Source of the DNA: Rotaria socialis
Lineage: Eukaryota > Rotifera > Eurotatoria > Philodinida > Philodinidae
Length of the DNA stretch: 64,000 nucleotides
Assembly: GCA_905331475.1 (NCBI GenBank)
Contig: CAJNYU010000720.1
Span: 32,911-96,910, forward strand
Direction of reading: 5' to 3'
Part shown: positions 23,830 through 36,860 of the stretch, one piece after another
How positions within the stretch are numbered: the first letter of the stretch is position 1
How the letters are laid out: every line of letters starts with the position of its first letter
Program-made: the position numbers and the translations under genes
The notes under the pieces: generated by a model
Database searches by the model: none
What the model was told of the DNA's origin: nothing
Seen by the model: only the letters and a program-made list of their open reading frames with translations

Positions 23830-26800
23830 ATGGCTGAAAAAAATTTACGATCAAATACAAATGTACAAACATTACCATCAACGAAAACGGCCACGACTTT
23901 AATGGCATATGCTCAATTAGAGATTGATAATAGTTCAACATGTATACCAAGGTAGATTAAATAAATATTATTGAATTATTTATTTTTTTGTGTTTGATTA
24001 GAGTGTGTAAATTCAGTATTGTACGTCTAGTAATCAATCGATTGATTGATAACGGTGATTTAAATACAATTGTTGTTGCAGTAAAAATTCAAGTAAAATG
24101 AAAGTAGCTTTTCTTACAAATAGTATTTCTTCTATTAATTAGAGTAATAAACGAACATTTCGTTGTTGTGAAATTCCTCTTCAACAAGATGGAATGTTAG
24201 ATACACCTGTCAATCTACAATATTTCATAACTGTTCGTGAGATTCTTTTTAATTTAAAAACAAAAGTGTGAAATACTTTTCTTGGTTTTAGTATCCTCAT
24301 TATTTTAAACGGGATATAAATCAAGTTCAGATATATATTCAACGAAGAAAAAATCGACCTATGATTGGTTACAAAACGTTAGCAAAAGGCGAAGTTAATT
24401 TGGATCAAGTAAGTTGTATCCGATTGTACACAAGATATAGATGAAAACTGAAAGTATGCATGCTTCAATAGAAATACAAGTAAAACTATTGATTAGTAGC
24501 AATAAAGACTGACATTTGAAAACAGTTCTATCTGTTATAAAACTTTCGTTTTGATCTGTATGAAGAACAATCAACTGATTGAAATATATATTCAATATGA
24601 ATTTCTGCAGCCTAATAAAAATAAATTTTATTTTGCTAAACAAAATTCAGTCAGCAGATGAATATTAATATTACATTCCAGAGCTGTTGTCTTCTTTTTC
24701 TGTGGCTACATCATGCAGAGTTTGCTTTTATGCTAATGAACACTAATTATTTGTTCAGCTATTGCCTATCTCAGAAAATATACTATTCCATTTATCACTC
24801 TCGTCCTTTCGACAGTCACATTTCTATTGCATCTGATTAACTTCGAATTGTAAACAATTTTCAATATATAGGTCATTCAACATCCACAAAGTATGAATCT
24901 ACATTTATATTTAAATACAAATGAAAAATCTAAACAACTACAACTACGTTCAACGAATCAAGACGAATATTCGACGATGAAAACTGAAAAATATTCCGTT
25001 GGCTATGTATCAATAGTTTCTTTATCAAGTACAATACCAAATGTATCTGAAACTATGGCACATCCAGAACTTGGATTAATATCAAATCCATTATCAATAA
25101 AAAATCAGTTTGGTGAGATAGGATTGACTGTTCTATTGTTAGTTTATTCATGTGTGCATTTATTAGATAAATCATTCAACGATGATGATGAATATGTTGA
25201 AGAAGAAGAATTAAATTCCGAACTTGAAGATAGTGATTTAGAATTTATTAGTAAAAACAAACAAAAATTTAATCCAAATATTATAAGAAATAAATTGATT
25301 CAAATGTTTAAACGCAAAAGTGTCCCATCAACCACTCTAAATAAAACTCCAAGTACAATAGCAACAATGACAGAAACAAATATATTAAATTCAAATCATC
25401 CACATGCTAAATCTAAATTGAACCGTCAGTCAGATATTGAAGAAGAAGACGATCCACCATCAGACATGAGTGATAGTACAATACCTGTTGATCAATGGAG
25501 TATTGAATCTGTACCTAAACCAGGTTTTACACCTGTTGAACAATTACAAGTACTCAAAATTGCAAGCGAAACAAAAGTAGATGTACTAATAAAGAAAGAA
25601 AACAGAAAATTTATTTTTATTTTCTAGCCTGAAGATGAACCTTATTCCGTAAAAAGATCAACAAATCCATTTGATAATAATGATAGTCCACTAGATTCTG
25701 ATACATCGGATTTTGGCTTAGATATTGATCGAATACGATTACCTCAAAAAATAATAACCATAGCTGAAGAAAAACTATCACATCGTTCAACAGTTTGTTT
25801 TCGTATATTTCGAATATTTTAATTTCTATTAGAATAATTTAGAATATTCGTGAAAATTGTGTGAAACAATTTGATGAACTTTGCGCGAATGATCGACTTC
25901 CAGATTCAATTATATTTCTTTATACAGGTCTTAATCAATCGAATGTAAGCTATAGACACTAGATGTTTTCTAATCGATTAGAGTGAATGCGAAAAAAACA
26001 TGTTTCATCTACTTGAAATTTTAAATAAGAATGACCTGTGATGTTTTATGTCACTTCTTTATAAGTTTCAACTGCATGTATCAAGTTTTAGATTAGTTGG
26101 AATTTAAATTGCTTAAGCATCCGTTTTGATAGTTAGGCTTACAGTTGAAATTGATTTTTATGTTAGAATCATTAGTTAGTTGCAAGCATCTCGCTGGAGA
26201 CATTTCATCTGACATCGAATGGAGAATGTTATACTGATCAAACCTGCGGATTTAAGAAAACTACTCCAGAGAGCATGAGTTGACCTACATATTTGATTAT
26301 AGTTGCGTTCATATGTAAATTAGATTAGCCTAATTTTAGTAAGGCCCGAAGCGACCTTTTAATATTAAATAGAATATTTTAATAGCTAAAAATAAAGTTC
26401 AACCTATTAGCAAAAAAGTCTGTTTTCTGTCGCCATCAATCCTCGTCATATGTCGTTCACTGATATGTCAGTAAATTGATCAGAACATTGCTACGACTTC
26501 AACGTTTTATTTTTACAAAAACAAATGCTATTTTTAAAATCAAGACTTAAAATTGAATTTTGATAACGCTTAGTTTGAGAAATTATTTACGTTTTTAAAA
26601 GAAATACAAATCTTTTCATTTCTCCAGGTGACATTATTGAAAGAGCAACTCACTAGTGTTGCAAATAGAGGTGTCAGGTTAACATTAAAAATGAAAATAA
26701 TGCATTGGCGTATTATGGTAAAGAAAATACTTAATGCGAATTTATTCACTAATTTATCATTCGTAACACCGATATTACTTTTAATTCTAAAGATTTATTA

Positions 26801-29800
26801 TCCATCAACTTTCCTGGAGAAATAAAGCAATGTATTATTTTCACTTTTAATGCTAACCTGACACCTCTAGTTGCAAACGAACTTGCAACTAAAACAAACT
26901 TTTCTTAAAGTACCTGCTACTATATGCAAATGTTTGCAATGATTGAGAAGAAGGCATATTTTTTAATAAAAATAAAATTTCAATGATAGATAAGAGTAAT
27001 TAAATGTAATTGACTCCAGAATTTGATAGTTTATCGAGTTGTTCATTAAAATGGCTTAACACAAAGAGAGAAAGATTATTCTTCACGGCTCTTCAATGTC
27101 ACTTATACTGATGTTGAAATTCTTTATTCATCGTTAAAAAATGAGTTCTTGAACTTTAATGATAATGATAAGTTTTAAAACTATCATGGAGAATCTATTT
27201 GGTAGAAAAAGACTCGAAACATAGTCATGCAAACGTTGGCATTGATTTTTCTGATGACTACTTTAAACAAACGCAGGCGTTTCGTAAAATTAGAAGGATC
27301 TGATACTAGTTAGTTCGTCCTACTTCCTTTCACATCAAAGTCTGTGGTTAAAAATAGCGTCGATTCTAGGTAAGATAAGGTCAAATTGACTTTTACATGT
27401 ACGAAATGAAACCTAAAATGTACCTAAACTCACATTAACTGAGACTATTGTTTTTAACTTTAATATTTGTTCACAATAAAAGTATGTGTAAAACACGATA
27501 TGAAAAATCATAAAATAGTTTCTTAAAACTAAGTGACGATTGAAAAAGACTATATTCAAATATGAAAACTTAACTATCTCAAACGATACTTATTTCAAAT
27601 CAGTGTTGAAAATTCAAGGACTAAGATTAGAATGACGAATCGTATAGTTGCTGAAAATTTCAAAAACTAGATTAATCATAAAACATTATTTTCTATAAAC
27701 TAATATCTTTTCTAATCATTTTAATAGATAACTGCATCCAAATTTAAAGAATACAATTTATCAGTTATATCACTAAATACATTAACTGAATCAAAAGTAT
27801 TACTAAATAGTATGATTCAACGTTTACAAAAAAGGTTTGACTATTTTGAATATTTCGAAAAATACATAGTTACCTGTTGGTATTTTTTGTGATATAATAG
27901 TGCCAGCCAATGTGTTATACGTATTGTTCTGCTTGGCAATGATGCATTTGTTAATTCGTTTCTTCAATCTTATGTTGAATGTTTGGCTTCAAGACCACGT
28001 GAATATATGGATTACTTTCGATTCTATTTTGTTCCGCTAGGTAAATTAAAATGCTATTTCTATGAAAACAATACGTCACTAATATAAAAAAAAATGCTGA
28101 CTTTAGCAATGTCAGAATACTTGCTACCGAAAAAATATTTCCCTAAGGAGAAAAAGTTTCGCTTTTTCCATGCCAAGGATTTTTCTGCTCATTAGAAAAC
28201 AACATTCTCATGAGAGAACTATTCTTTTGCAAACATTAGGGTCACTTTTAATGATATATTATTCTCTGAATTGAAAACTTGATCTTTATTTAAGCTACAG
28301 TAAACTAAGAATACATTCGTTGTATCAAAGAACAATTTCTGCTCGATATATTCGGGAAAATATTCAACTATATCGATGTATCAATGATAATAGACACGTG
28401 ATGAAAACTCATATTGATGTGATAATTGAAAATCGATAATGTTATTGGTAGTTGACTCGATACTTGACATAAACTACATGAATTCTATTTTTGTTTTGAA
28501 TGCTTACAAATAGTTAGAAAAAGAGTTTTTGTACAGAACTGGATTTCGTAGATAAGTTTCTAATGTATTACGATCATAATATAAACATCATAGTTCTAGA
28601 ATTGTCCATCAGATTCAAAGAAGACCAAATGTTGTAGTTTTACATTTCATTTTATCAATGTTAGTATCTGGGTTTCTTTAGTACGAAATAATTTAAAATA
28701 TTAATATTTGAATAAAAATAATTCTCAGTACAATTCTACATCAAGAAATAAGACGATGAAAATTCTCCGGTAAGCATGAATTCGTAGAACCCATTAATAA
28801 AAAAAGTAAGAATTGTTTTCATGCGAACGTGACTCGAATATAAAAACTAGATAAAATAATTCCTAACAGAATAGCTAAACAGCTAGTTAGTAATTCCAGG
28901 AGTAGAAGATGCAATGGCTATAACAAAATAGTTTAAAAACACCTATGGGTAAGATAGATAGAAACTTAAAAAACTTAACGAAGCCCACGAGATATAATGA
29001 ATTGTGCGAAAGTTGTTGGAGTTATATTGTTTTATTTTCCATCACTGATAAAACTATTGAGAAACTAAAAAATGTCGATCTAGAATCTATATTAAAAACT
29101 TTCTTTAGTTTTGTATATTGGGGAAAAAATTCAATTGCCTATTTTTTTTATTATCGAATCAATTTCTAAACATCTTTGAATGACTGTTGCTGACAGGTTC
29201 TAAGAGTGAATTGTGTTGATTCTTTCTCAGTCAAAGTTCTCATTCAATGATTAATGATGTTATGCAGAAAATGGAACGATACAATTTCATATAATACTAG
29301 AAAAAATCTAGCCGCAAAACTCTAGCTTTAAAAAATATTCGTGTTCGTTGTTTTGTTTTGTTAGTTCAACGTTAAGAAAAGCTTTTAAATATTTACATCA
29401 AATGTATCTTGAACTTCGTACAGTTATGATTCTATAAAATATCTCTATTACTTGAATAGACTTCATCACTATTTTAACCATCGTATTTTGTGTATCTTCT
29501 TGCTTTTTTTTTCAAAATTTCACATCATTTTACTACATCAAGCAAGCAGAATTTATGATGAGGCTTGCCAAAAGTTCAGAAATCGCAACTTACCACCATT
29601 CGAACAATTACTCTATAGTAGGAAGCTAGGACGTGATAGAATACCGTTTTGAACATATACAATTCGAAAGAAATTTTGATGTTGATTTTTTTAATACAAA
29701 GCAAGCATTCTTGTTTTGTGTATTTCTTTTCAATTATTTTAGTTTCCTCATATTTGGCGAAATTTCTCGGTAGTTTGGACTCTCAATACGAAACACTGTT

Positions 29801-32417
29801 TGGTGGCAATGATTCTTCTAATGAAGTTTTAGGTAATATAAAGAACATCAATACATGAACAGAATTTTCATTTGTAGCGTCGTTCTGTTTAATTTAGACG
29901 TACGAGATTTATCACAAAAGATTACACGATATTTAAAAGCTACTCCACGTACACTGTCATTACCTGTTGGTGAAGTTATGCTCAATCGAAAAGGGAAATT
30001 GTATGTGTTTAAGTTTTTATCTTATATATGATGCCGTAAATTAGTTTATGAAACATTTGTATTTTATACGAAGAACGTAGCCCATTCAATACTAAATTAT
30101 TAGCTAGAATTCATGAAAACGTTACTGACTTCTAATTCAGGCATCTAGTAGATAGTTTTGAAATCTCCTAAATCTTTCTTCACAAAAAACATTTCCAAGT
30201 GTGTTGACTGTCTTCTGTATGCGCATATGATTGTGTTGTGAATCTCATACGAAAATCTTCTCACTATATAAGGTTTCTAATTACAAGAAATGCTTCAGTC
30301 GCTATGTCATTGATGTATTCTGTTTCTGACATCCAATCTAAGATAAGTATTTCTTTGATATGTAAATATCTTAGTATATATTGTTTTTGACACAAATTTT
30401 GCGCGATTATCAAGCTCAGCAATGAGATAAAGAATACCGAGAAAAATTCCCTTACTATTGAAAACTAAATAAATAGTTTTTCAATAATTCAAATCAATCG
30501 TCAAAATTTTTCTTTGTATTAAGCTTGGATTTTTTTCTAGGCTCGATGAAGATTCATCACCAACATTTTTACCGTTCTTTTGTGTATGTATTATTTATTT
30601 TGAATTGTTTTTTTTTCGAATTTTAAAATATAACTATTTGTAGTATGTTTGTCTTGGTACATTATCGTCAAATGAAAGTCAGTTATCATCGATAGATGAT
30701 AACGCCCTTCTCTCTGCATCATTATCATTGTCTATAACAACACCTCAAACATCTCGTGAATTAAAAGATTCGTCTGATGATGAAAATAGTCAAGCAATAT
30801 TATCAAGTTCTCCACCATCGAAAACGACAAATAAATCAATAAAAAGTTCATATGCTGCAGATGAACCTTCACCATCACCAGTGGATGTGTCAGTTGATTA
30901 TTGGACTATAATTGATAGTCAAAAAGAAAAAAGAGATGGAATACGAACAATAAAATCTTCATTGAAATCGAATATACGTGTGTTAACAATTACAAGACAA
31001 TTAACAATGAATTCAGATGGAAACATGTCTCCTTCGTTAACAATGACTTATGTTACACGTGAAAAAAAACAAAAAAGTAATTTATTATAATCAAAATAAT
31101 CAAAATTTTTAAATGATCAATTTTAGTGATGAAATTTGGTAAAAAGCTCAAAGATTTACAAAGTACAAAAATGATTGAACCTCAAGCAATAACGGGTATC
31201 AATCGGCTTGTTTGTACATCGAAATCGCATAATGTCGAATTGAAAGGTATGTAAAAAGCAATTCATGAGATTTAGAATATTTGTCCATGATGCAGAATTG
31301 AACATGAATTAATGTGTCACAGAATCAAATAATAAACAATATTTGAAGGCTATATAGAAAAAGAGATGCACTGAACTAGAAATTTGTAAAATAAAATCAA
31401 AATACAGATGTTCAAATAGTCACCAATTTGCTAATATTTGAAAGACATTATACTGAAGCTTATGTTAGTCATCATTGAGTATAATTTATGAGAATCAACC
31501 TATTGACTTACAAAAAATACTACAGGTTAACAGTATCCTTTTACTAACAAAAACATTGTTTATGGGTAGGCGCTTCATCACAATAACGAAGGTCAACATA
31601 TATATATACTTTTGAGACTGTGGCTCATTATAGTTGCTATGCTTCAGTGTTAAGGTCACTGTATTCAAGTTACCACGAGAAGATAGTATGATGGCCTAAT
31701 TTTTCTCGAGATCAGTAAGACAAAAACCTTCAAGAAAGGACTATCCTATGAAGGTTGTCGATTGCCGCAATTATGTTGCTCATAAGTAAACTTTAGTGAG
31801 ATCAATGAAAATTAGAAAAGACGGACTAACTTTGTCTTTCTTTCTTAATTCATCACCATTTTAATTAGATTTAAACATGCTAGCAAGTTGTCCACGAAGG
31901 ATTATAATGTAGCTATAATTGTGTTCATACTGACATCGAATGATTCTAGAACTTTCGATTACAATGAATGCTATTCGATAGGTATTCTAAATTTTCAAAT
32001 CGGGCTTCACATTTCATAAGAAGGTTAAAAATATCGAATTTTCATAGAAATTAAATCGTTCTTGATGAATGTATTTGTTTTAGTTCAAACTATTCAAGTT
32101 TTCTGCAGTCTATCAGACATACATATTGATAATATTTCCGATTGAAGTTTGATCATTAGATGTACCTGACAATAGTTTCGTCAGAGTTATTCATATAACA
32201 ATAGATTTTGTCTTTTTCTAAACTAACTGAAGTTATCTAATGAGAAATGCTTCAGTTCGATCAGTGCTCATCGCCTTATCTTGTATATTTTCTTATTTTA
32301 GTGAATGTCGATGGACAAGAATGGGATAATGTGAAATTCTTTCAAATCTCATCTCAATGGCATACACATATTAAACATTTTCCATTAGCTTTATTTAGTG
32401 ATGCACGCAATACTTAA
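23830..32417 (+). CDS. PACS: PACS (phosphofurin acidic cluster sorting) protein
   Basis: Fifteen exons: 23830-23951, 24002-24092, 24143-24232, 24292-24408, 24872-25576, 25628-25792, 25843-25944, 27728-27834, 27901-28040, 29743-29832, 29898-30000, 30541-30583, 30644-31076, 31127-31246 and 32302-32417, giving 847 residues. The N-terminal cargo (furin)-binding region reads [44 protein letters not shown] and [11 protein letters not shown]. An acidic stretch ([23 protein letters not shown]) follows. The C-terminal PACS domain has [69 protein letters not shown] and [15 protein letters not shown] proteins retrieve furin-type cargo to the trans-Golgi using AP-1. Exon 5 may contain a 30-nt intron (25113-25142); removing it restores the family motif VYSxxxLLD, giving 837 residues. 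AATAAA at 32726. Confidence 0.94.
24409..24871 (+). other. PACS intron 4
   Basis: 463-nt AT-rich intron before the VIQHPQS exon. The open frames in it on both strands (60-82 codons) have no recognisable features and disrupt a known protein join, so they are not called. Confidence 0.55.
25945..27727 (+). other. PACS intron 7 (1.8 kb) carrying a miniature transposon
   Basis: The family alignment runs on directly from GLNQSN to ITASKFKEY, so this whole block is spliced out. It holds the inverted-repeat element at 26666-26869. The rest is AT-rich without open frames of note. Confidence 0.7.
26666..26869. mobile_element. Mariner-like MITE with TA target duplication
   Basis: Starting after TA at 26666-26667, the left end GAGGTGTCAGGTTAACATT is repeated inverted at the right end, which closes before TA at 26868-26869. 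The inverted repeats extend about 43 bp with four mismatches. Total element about 200 bp, with no coding capacity; the apparent 65-codon frame simply reads through it. A TA dinucleotide at each edge fits insertion by a Tc1/mariner transposase (established property of that superfamily). A wider TTGCAA also flanks both sides and may be part of the target. Confidence 0.75.
28041..29742 (+). other. PACS intron 9 (1.7 kb)
   Basis: Separates FYFVPLG from [10 protein letters not shown]. Near its end, 29539-29652 reads [18 protein letters not shown] and [15 protein letters not shown] before TGA, more protein-like than the surrounding DNA; it could be a transposon-derived coding scrap. No terminal repeats found. 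Confidence 0.5.
30001..30540 (+). other. PACS intron 11
   Basis: 540-nt AT-rich intron between LNRKGKL and LDEDSSPTF; nothing recognisable inside. Confidence 0.5.
31247..32301 (+). other. PACS intron 14
   Basis: 1.05-kb intron before the last exon. AT-rich, stop-dense, with a TATATATATA run at about 31600; no element identified. Confidence 0.5.
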
Positions 32418-33034
32418 TCATTATCATAATTTTCTAGTCAGCTAGAAAGTCCCACAATATCTTCTTGCAATAGGTTGTTCTTGTAGTCATATCATGCAAC
32501 CGTGTTTTTTTCTGTTTCTTTATTTTTTGATCTATCTTTTGTTTTGTAAATTTGTGTACTTATCAATGGAATGAATATCTCGTTTGCTTCGATCTTTATC
32601 GTGTTTTCAGATCCAAGAATACAAATATATATTTTACAAGTTTATCTTATTGTACAGAAATAATTTTTAAAAGGTATTTTGAATTTATTGATCGAATTCT
32701 ATTAGGATACACAAGTTTTCAATCGAATAAATAATCCATCGATTATCAATGAAATATTACTTATAATAATTTTCATATATTATCGATTTCATTTGAATCT
32801 TTATAAACAAAATTGAATGTGTTAGCAATGCCTTTGGTTTGCTTTCCTGTTCACGATTAATCTATATTTGAATGAGAGCCTATGAAAAACAACGAAATTT
32901 TCATTTATCTAGTTATTTAGAATATTTCTAATGTTGAGCTCAAAATAAAATGATGCTAACGCTTGAATTTATAGGTAATATGAATTGGAAAAAAACACTT
33001 TCTCTTTAGATTTCTTTGTTCTTTTAAAACAAAA
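32418..33034. other. PACS 3' flank and acid phosphatase upstream region
   Basis: Contains the candidate PACS polyadenylation signal AATAAA at 32726 and AT-rich DNA. A 60-codon frame at 32552-32734 is not supported as a gene. The acid phosphatase promoter should lie in the last 200 bp. Confidence 0.45.
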
Positions 33035-35440
33035 ATGAGAGAAAGTGTAATTATTATTTTTCTGATTTCATTAAATCAAATCTATGGACAACAAATGGAA
33101 CTTATCGCTGGTCATGTAGTAAGTTCGACTTTTTCCAAAAGAAATTTGAGATTAAAATTTTCTATTTTTAGCTATTTAGACATGGAGATCGAACACCTAT
33201 TACAACATATCCAACCGATCCAATAAAAGAAACTGATTGGCCTAATGGGTATCTTTTAAAATTTGTCAATTTTCGTACCTTTGTTTTTGTTTTTGTTTTA
33301 ATTCTAGTTTTGGTCAATTAACGAATACTGGTATTGAACAGCATTATCGTCTTGGAAAATATCTTCGTGGCCGTTATGGATCAATTCTCAGTCTAAATTA
33401 TACGGCTAGTGAAATTCATGTTCGTTCAACTGATTATGATCGAACATTAATGTCAGCGCAAGCAAATCTTGCTGGTCTTTATCGTTTATACAATATTTCG
33501 GATGATAAAATACCTATTCAACCTGTTCCAATTCACACGGTACCAACAAATGAAGATTTTGTATGTTATGTTCAAATACATATAATTCATAGAATGATTT
33601 TGGTTTGTCGTTGTTTAGTTACTCGGTCTCAATGATTGCCCGAGATATGAACAAATTGAAAAAGAAGTTCATGAAAGTGATGAATTCAAAAATATGAATA
33701 CGCACTATAAGGTAGGAGTGCAATTTTTATTTCATACTTATTAAAGAATCTATGTGCTTGAAATTGTCTGTTGAAGCTCATCAGCAAGACTTATCGTACA
33801 AATAAAAATTATGAAATGACTCATGACAGTAGAGGTTTACTTTCGATTCAATCTCGTTAGATTCAGAGGAATTGGGTAACAATAACTTTCAAATAGGATA
33901 TTATTTACAATAATTTATTCTCTGGCAATGTTGATATTCGAACATTTTCAATTCAAACAAATGATTTATTCTTAGAATGCTTTCGATACTTTAAAAATGG
34001 GTCGAGCGATGATGAAGTTGTCATAAGAAAGAGTTGGAAAGATAAAACTTTTTATCGTCGTTTTCTCCTACTTGAATCAATAGAGAAATATATGTTTAAA
34101 TTGAAAGCTGCAGAATTTGATGAGATCGATAGAATCTATATTTATAGAAAATAAATAAATATTCCTTGGTATTCGTGTTTTTCTTGTGTAATATTTTGTA
34201 ACAGGCCGAGCAATTCAACTGAATGAACTTAACTCGAAAAGAAAGATCTATAAACACAATTATTTTAGAGTTTTAACTTCATAATGATTCTTGTCTATGA
34301 ACTAAATATGATCTCAAACGGCGGATATCAATCAGATGAATTTTTCTGTCGATTGAAAGTATGTTTTCATTATAGGATTTTTTTAAACAACTTCAAATAT
34401 GGACTGGCATGAGTAACATTACTATGCTTAATGCTTGGGATATTGCTGATACCATATATGTTGAAGTAAAAAATGAAGAAAGAAATTTTTTTCGTCAAAT
34501 TAGACTTTATGTTTTTTTTAATTATTTTAGCAAATTTATAATAGAACACCATCATGGGCTAATGAAAATGTTCAAAAAACTTTATCCGATATTAATGAGG
34601 CTTCGTTTTATTTTCTCAATTTAAACAACGACAGTAAACGAATACGAGGCGGTTCGTTAGTTAAATTTCAGTATATTCAATAATACGAATGATCTATCGA
34701 AATAGGCCCATCGATACAAGACATTTTCATGAATATGAATAACTCGAGTCGGGGACAAACATACCGAAAAGTTAAAATGTATTCAGCTGTAAGTTACAAA
34801 TAATTCTTCTCAGCTTTCCATTCGATCATTATGTCTAGCATGACACAACAGTTAGTGCAGCACTTGCTTTTCTTGGTATTAACTATCCGCATCAGCCAAA
34901 GGTAAAAATCTAGTTACCTGAATCATTCGTATCACTACCGTCTATCTAATATTTAGTACGCATCAGCATTATTTCTTGATCTTTACAAGCAAAGTAAATC
35001 GCTGCTTTTGTTTTTGTAAATTCATGAATTAATTTTGATAATTTATTCTAGATTCAACATATTATGTTAAAGTAGAATATTTGAACGTAACAGATTCAAA
35101 TAAGGCTTATCCTTATCTGTTAAATGGATGTCCAGCATTCGAATGTCCACTAGAAACATTTACAGCTATTTATCAACCTCGTTTCCCAACAAGTGTTGAA
35201 GTTGAATGTACAAAAAACGTTCCACCAACTCCGCCAAGTAAATTCATATTATTTCTGATTAATGAAACTAATTTCTTTATTGAAGATAATGCCAAGAATA
35301 AAATGTTGACGGTGATTTTGTGTTCTATTGTTTTTGGTCTCGGTATCCTTATCATTGGAACATTTGGATACTTCTACTGTCAAAGAAGAGAACACGATGC
35401 ACCTCTATTATCGACTGAATCACTTTCGCGCTTTGCCTAA
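33035..35440 (+). CDS. Histidine acid phosphatase (prostatic/lysosomal type), membrane-anchored
   Basis: Ten exons: 33035-33118, 33172-33248, 33308-33560, 33619-33711, 34376-34465, 34531-34651, 34706-34788, 34839-34901, 34957-34993 and 35052-35440, 429 residues. Residues 1-19 are a signal peptide. The catalytic motif FRHGDRTP (His32 is the phosphohistidine) is split by intron 1, and the second catalytic motif HDTT, whose Asp is the proton donor, opens exon 8. Paired Cys lie in NGCPAFECPLETF. The last exon carries a transmembrane helix (MLTVILCSIVFGLGILIIG) and a short tail with YFYCQRREHDAPLL, whose Tyr/Leu signals suit lysosomal sorting as in ACP2. It hydrolyses phosphomonoesters at acid pH. 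A 48-nt GT-AG segment (35238-35285) in exon 10 is probably an intron, leaving 413 residues. AATAAA at 35608. Confidence 0.93.
33712..34375 (+). other. Acid phosphatase intron 4 (664 nt)
   Basis: The exon join NTHYK|DFFKQL matches the family, so this is a true intron although its neighbours are 50-65 nt. It is AT-rich; short protein-like stretches such as MFKLKAAEFDEIDRIYIY near 34090-34150 suggest inserted or relic sequence. Confidence 0.6.
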
Positions 35441-36860
35441 AACTCTCGACGACAGATATTCTGTGTTCTAAGATCTAATCTATTTATCTATTACGCATTT
35501 TTTTTTCTGCTAGTATTATTTTAAGGACGATCCTATTTTGTTTTTATTTAATCAATTTTTTTTGGAGGAAATTAACTATCAACTATTTTTGTTCATATAA
35601 CGATAGAAATAAATAACAGAAAAACAAAAACAACTAAATTATCGAGTTGCTTTTGTTAGGACATGTATAATAAGGCATTGAATGAAATTTCAATGCTACA
35701 AATAGTAAATATTTTCATGCAACAAATCATTAATTCATCATGATTGGTCATCTGACTGACATGAAATACGCACGTCAATGAATTAGATATACAATATGAT
35801 TGTATATTGTAATATTTTAGCATCCAAAATAATTCAGCAGAATTTCTAGTTAAAAAATGCATAACAAATCCAAAGATCGAATTCCTACGTATGTTTCATT
35901 GGCGGAATCGATTAAAATTCTACTACTCCGATTCAAGTCTATTCCAAAAATGATCTTTCACATCTTTTTAAAGTTAGTATGATTCATGTATGTTCTGCAA
36001 AGTTCATTGATTCAAACTACTTCAGAATTAAACCACAAAGATATATGTATTCTTGTTCTTTCAATCTGGCATATTCTATGTCAGGTATTGCACAAAAGTT
36101 ACGGCCAATTTCATTAGAATTTTGTTCAATCGGTCTAGTCCATTTCACTGATATTTCTGCAATAGATACACACATCTAAAGTATTGATAAATACAGAGTT
36201 TTCGCCCGAACAGAGTGACTATCCATAAGATACTGGTATGGCAAGTATAGATATGATGGTAAATTTGAAACACTTTTTTTTATACAGTGAAATTTACTTT
36301 TTCAAAGAACAACAAGATTTATAACTGAGAATTATTTTACGATGAATGCCATCGATCCTAGTATATCTGTTCATACTGATGAAAATGTACTTTATCATGT
36401 GACATTTTTCCAATGATTCTATATGCTATTTGCAGAAAACACATACACATCAATATAAAAATCCCATCCTATTCTAAAAGCAAGGATATGGAATTTTTTT
36501 CTCAAATATTAGGCACTTCTGTTCAAGATAAAAAAATGCATGGCGAAAACCTTTCGAGTGAAAAACTTCAACTAGTTCGGATGCAAGTATGGAAAATACT
36601 GAAAAATGAATATTTTTATATCTTATGTAAGGTAACCTCATCTTATGTGACGAGCTTCATTCTTCCTAAGCGACTAATGTCAGTTGAATTTTCAATGGTT
36701 CCCATTTGCAAATTATATCTCTGAATCTTATTTCGTTTCAAATTAGCATGATCTTTAATTATAATTCATGTGTTTATAGAAAGTAAAATGAATTAAATAG
36801 AATTTATTTTATAAAATGAAAGTAATGTGACATTTTTAAAATCTGGTGAGGTCAATTTAT
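35441..36860. other. No well-supported gene
   Basis: Mostly AT-rich. A 103-codon frame at 36413-36724 (+) contains KDMEFFSQILGTSVQDKKMH and KLQLVRMQVWKILKNEYF, moderately protein-like, but it lacks partner exons or a known motif. I leave it uncalled. Confidence 0.35.

Noticed and set aside
26628-26825. 65-codon frame in PACS intron 7
   Set aside because: It reads through the MITE and its terminal repeat.
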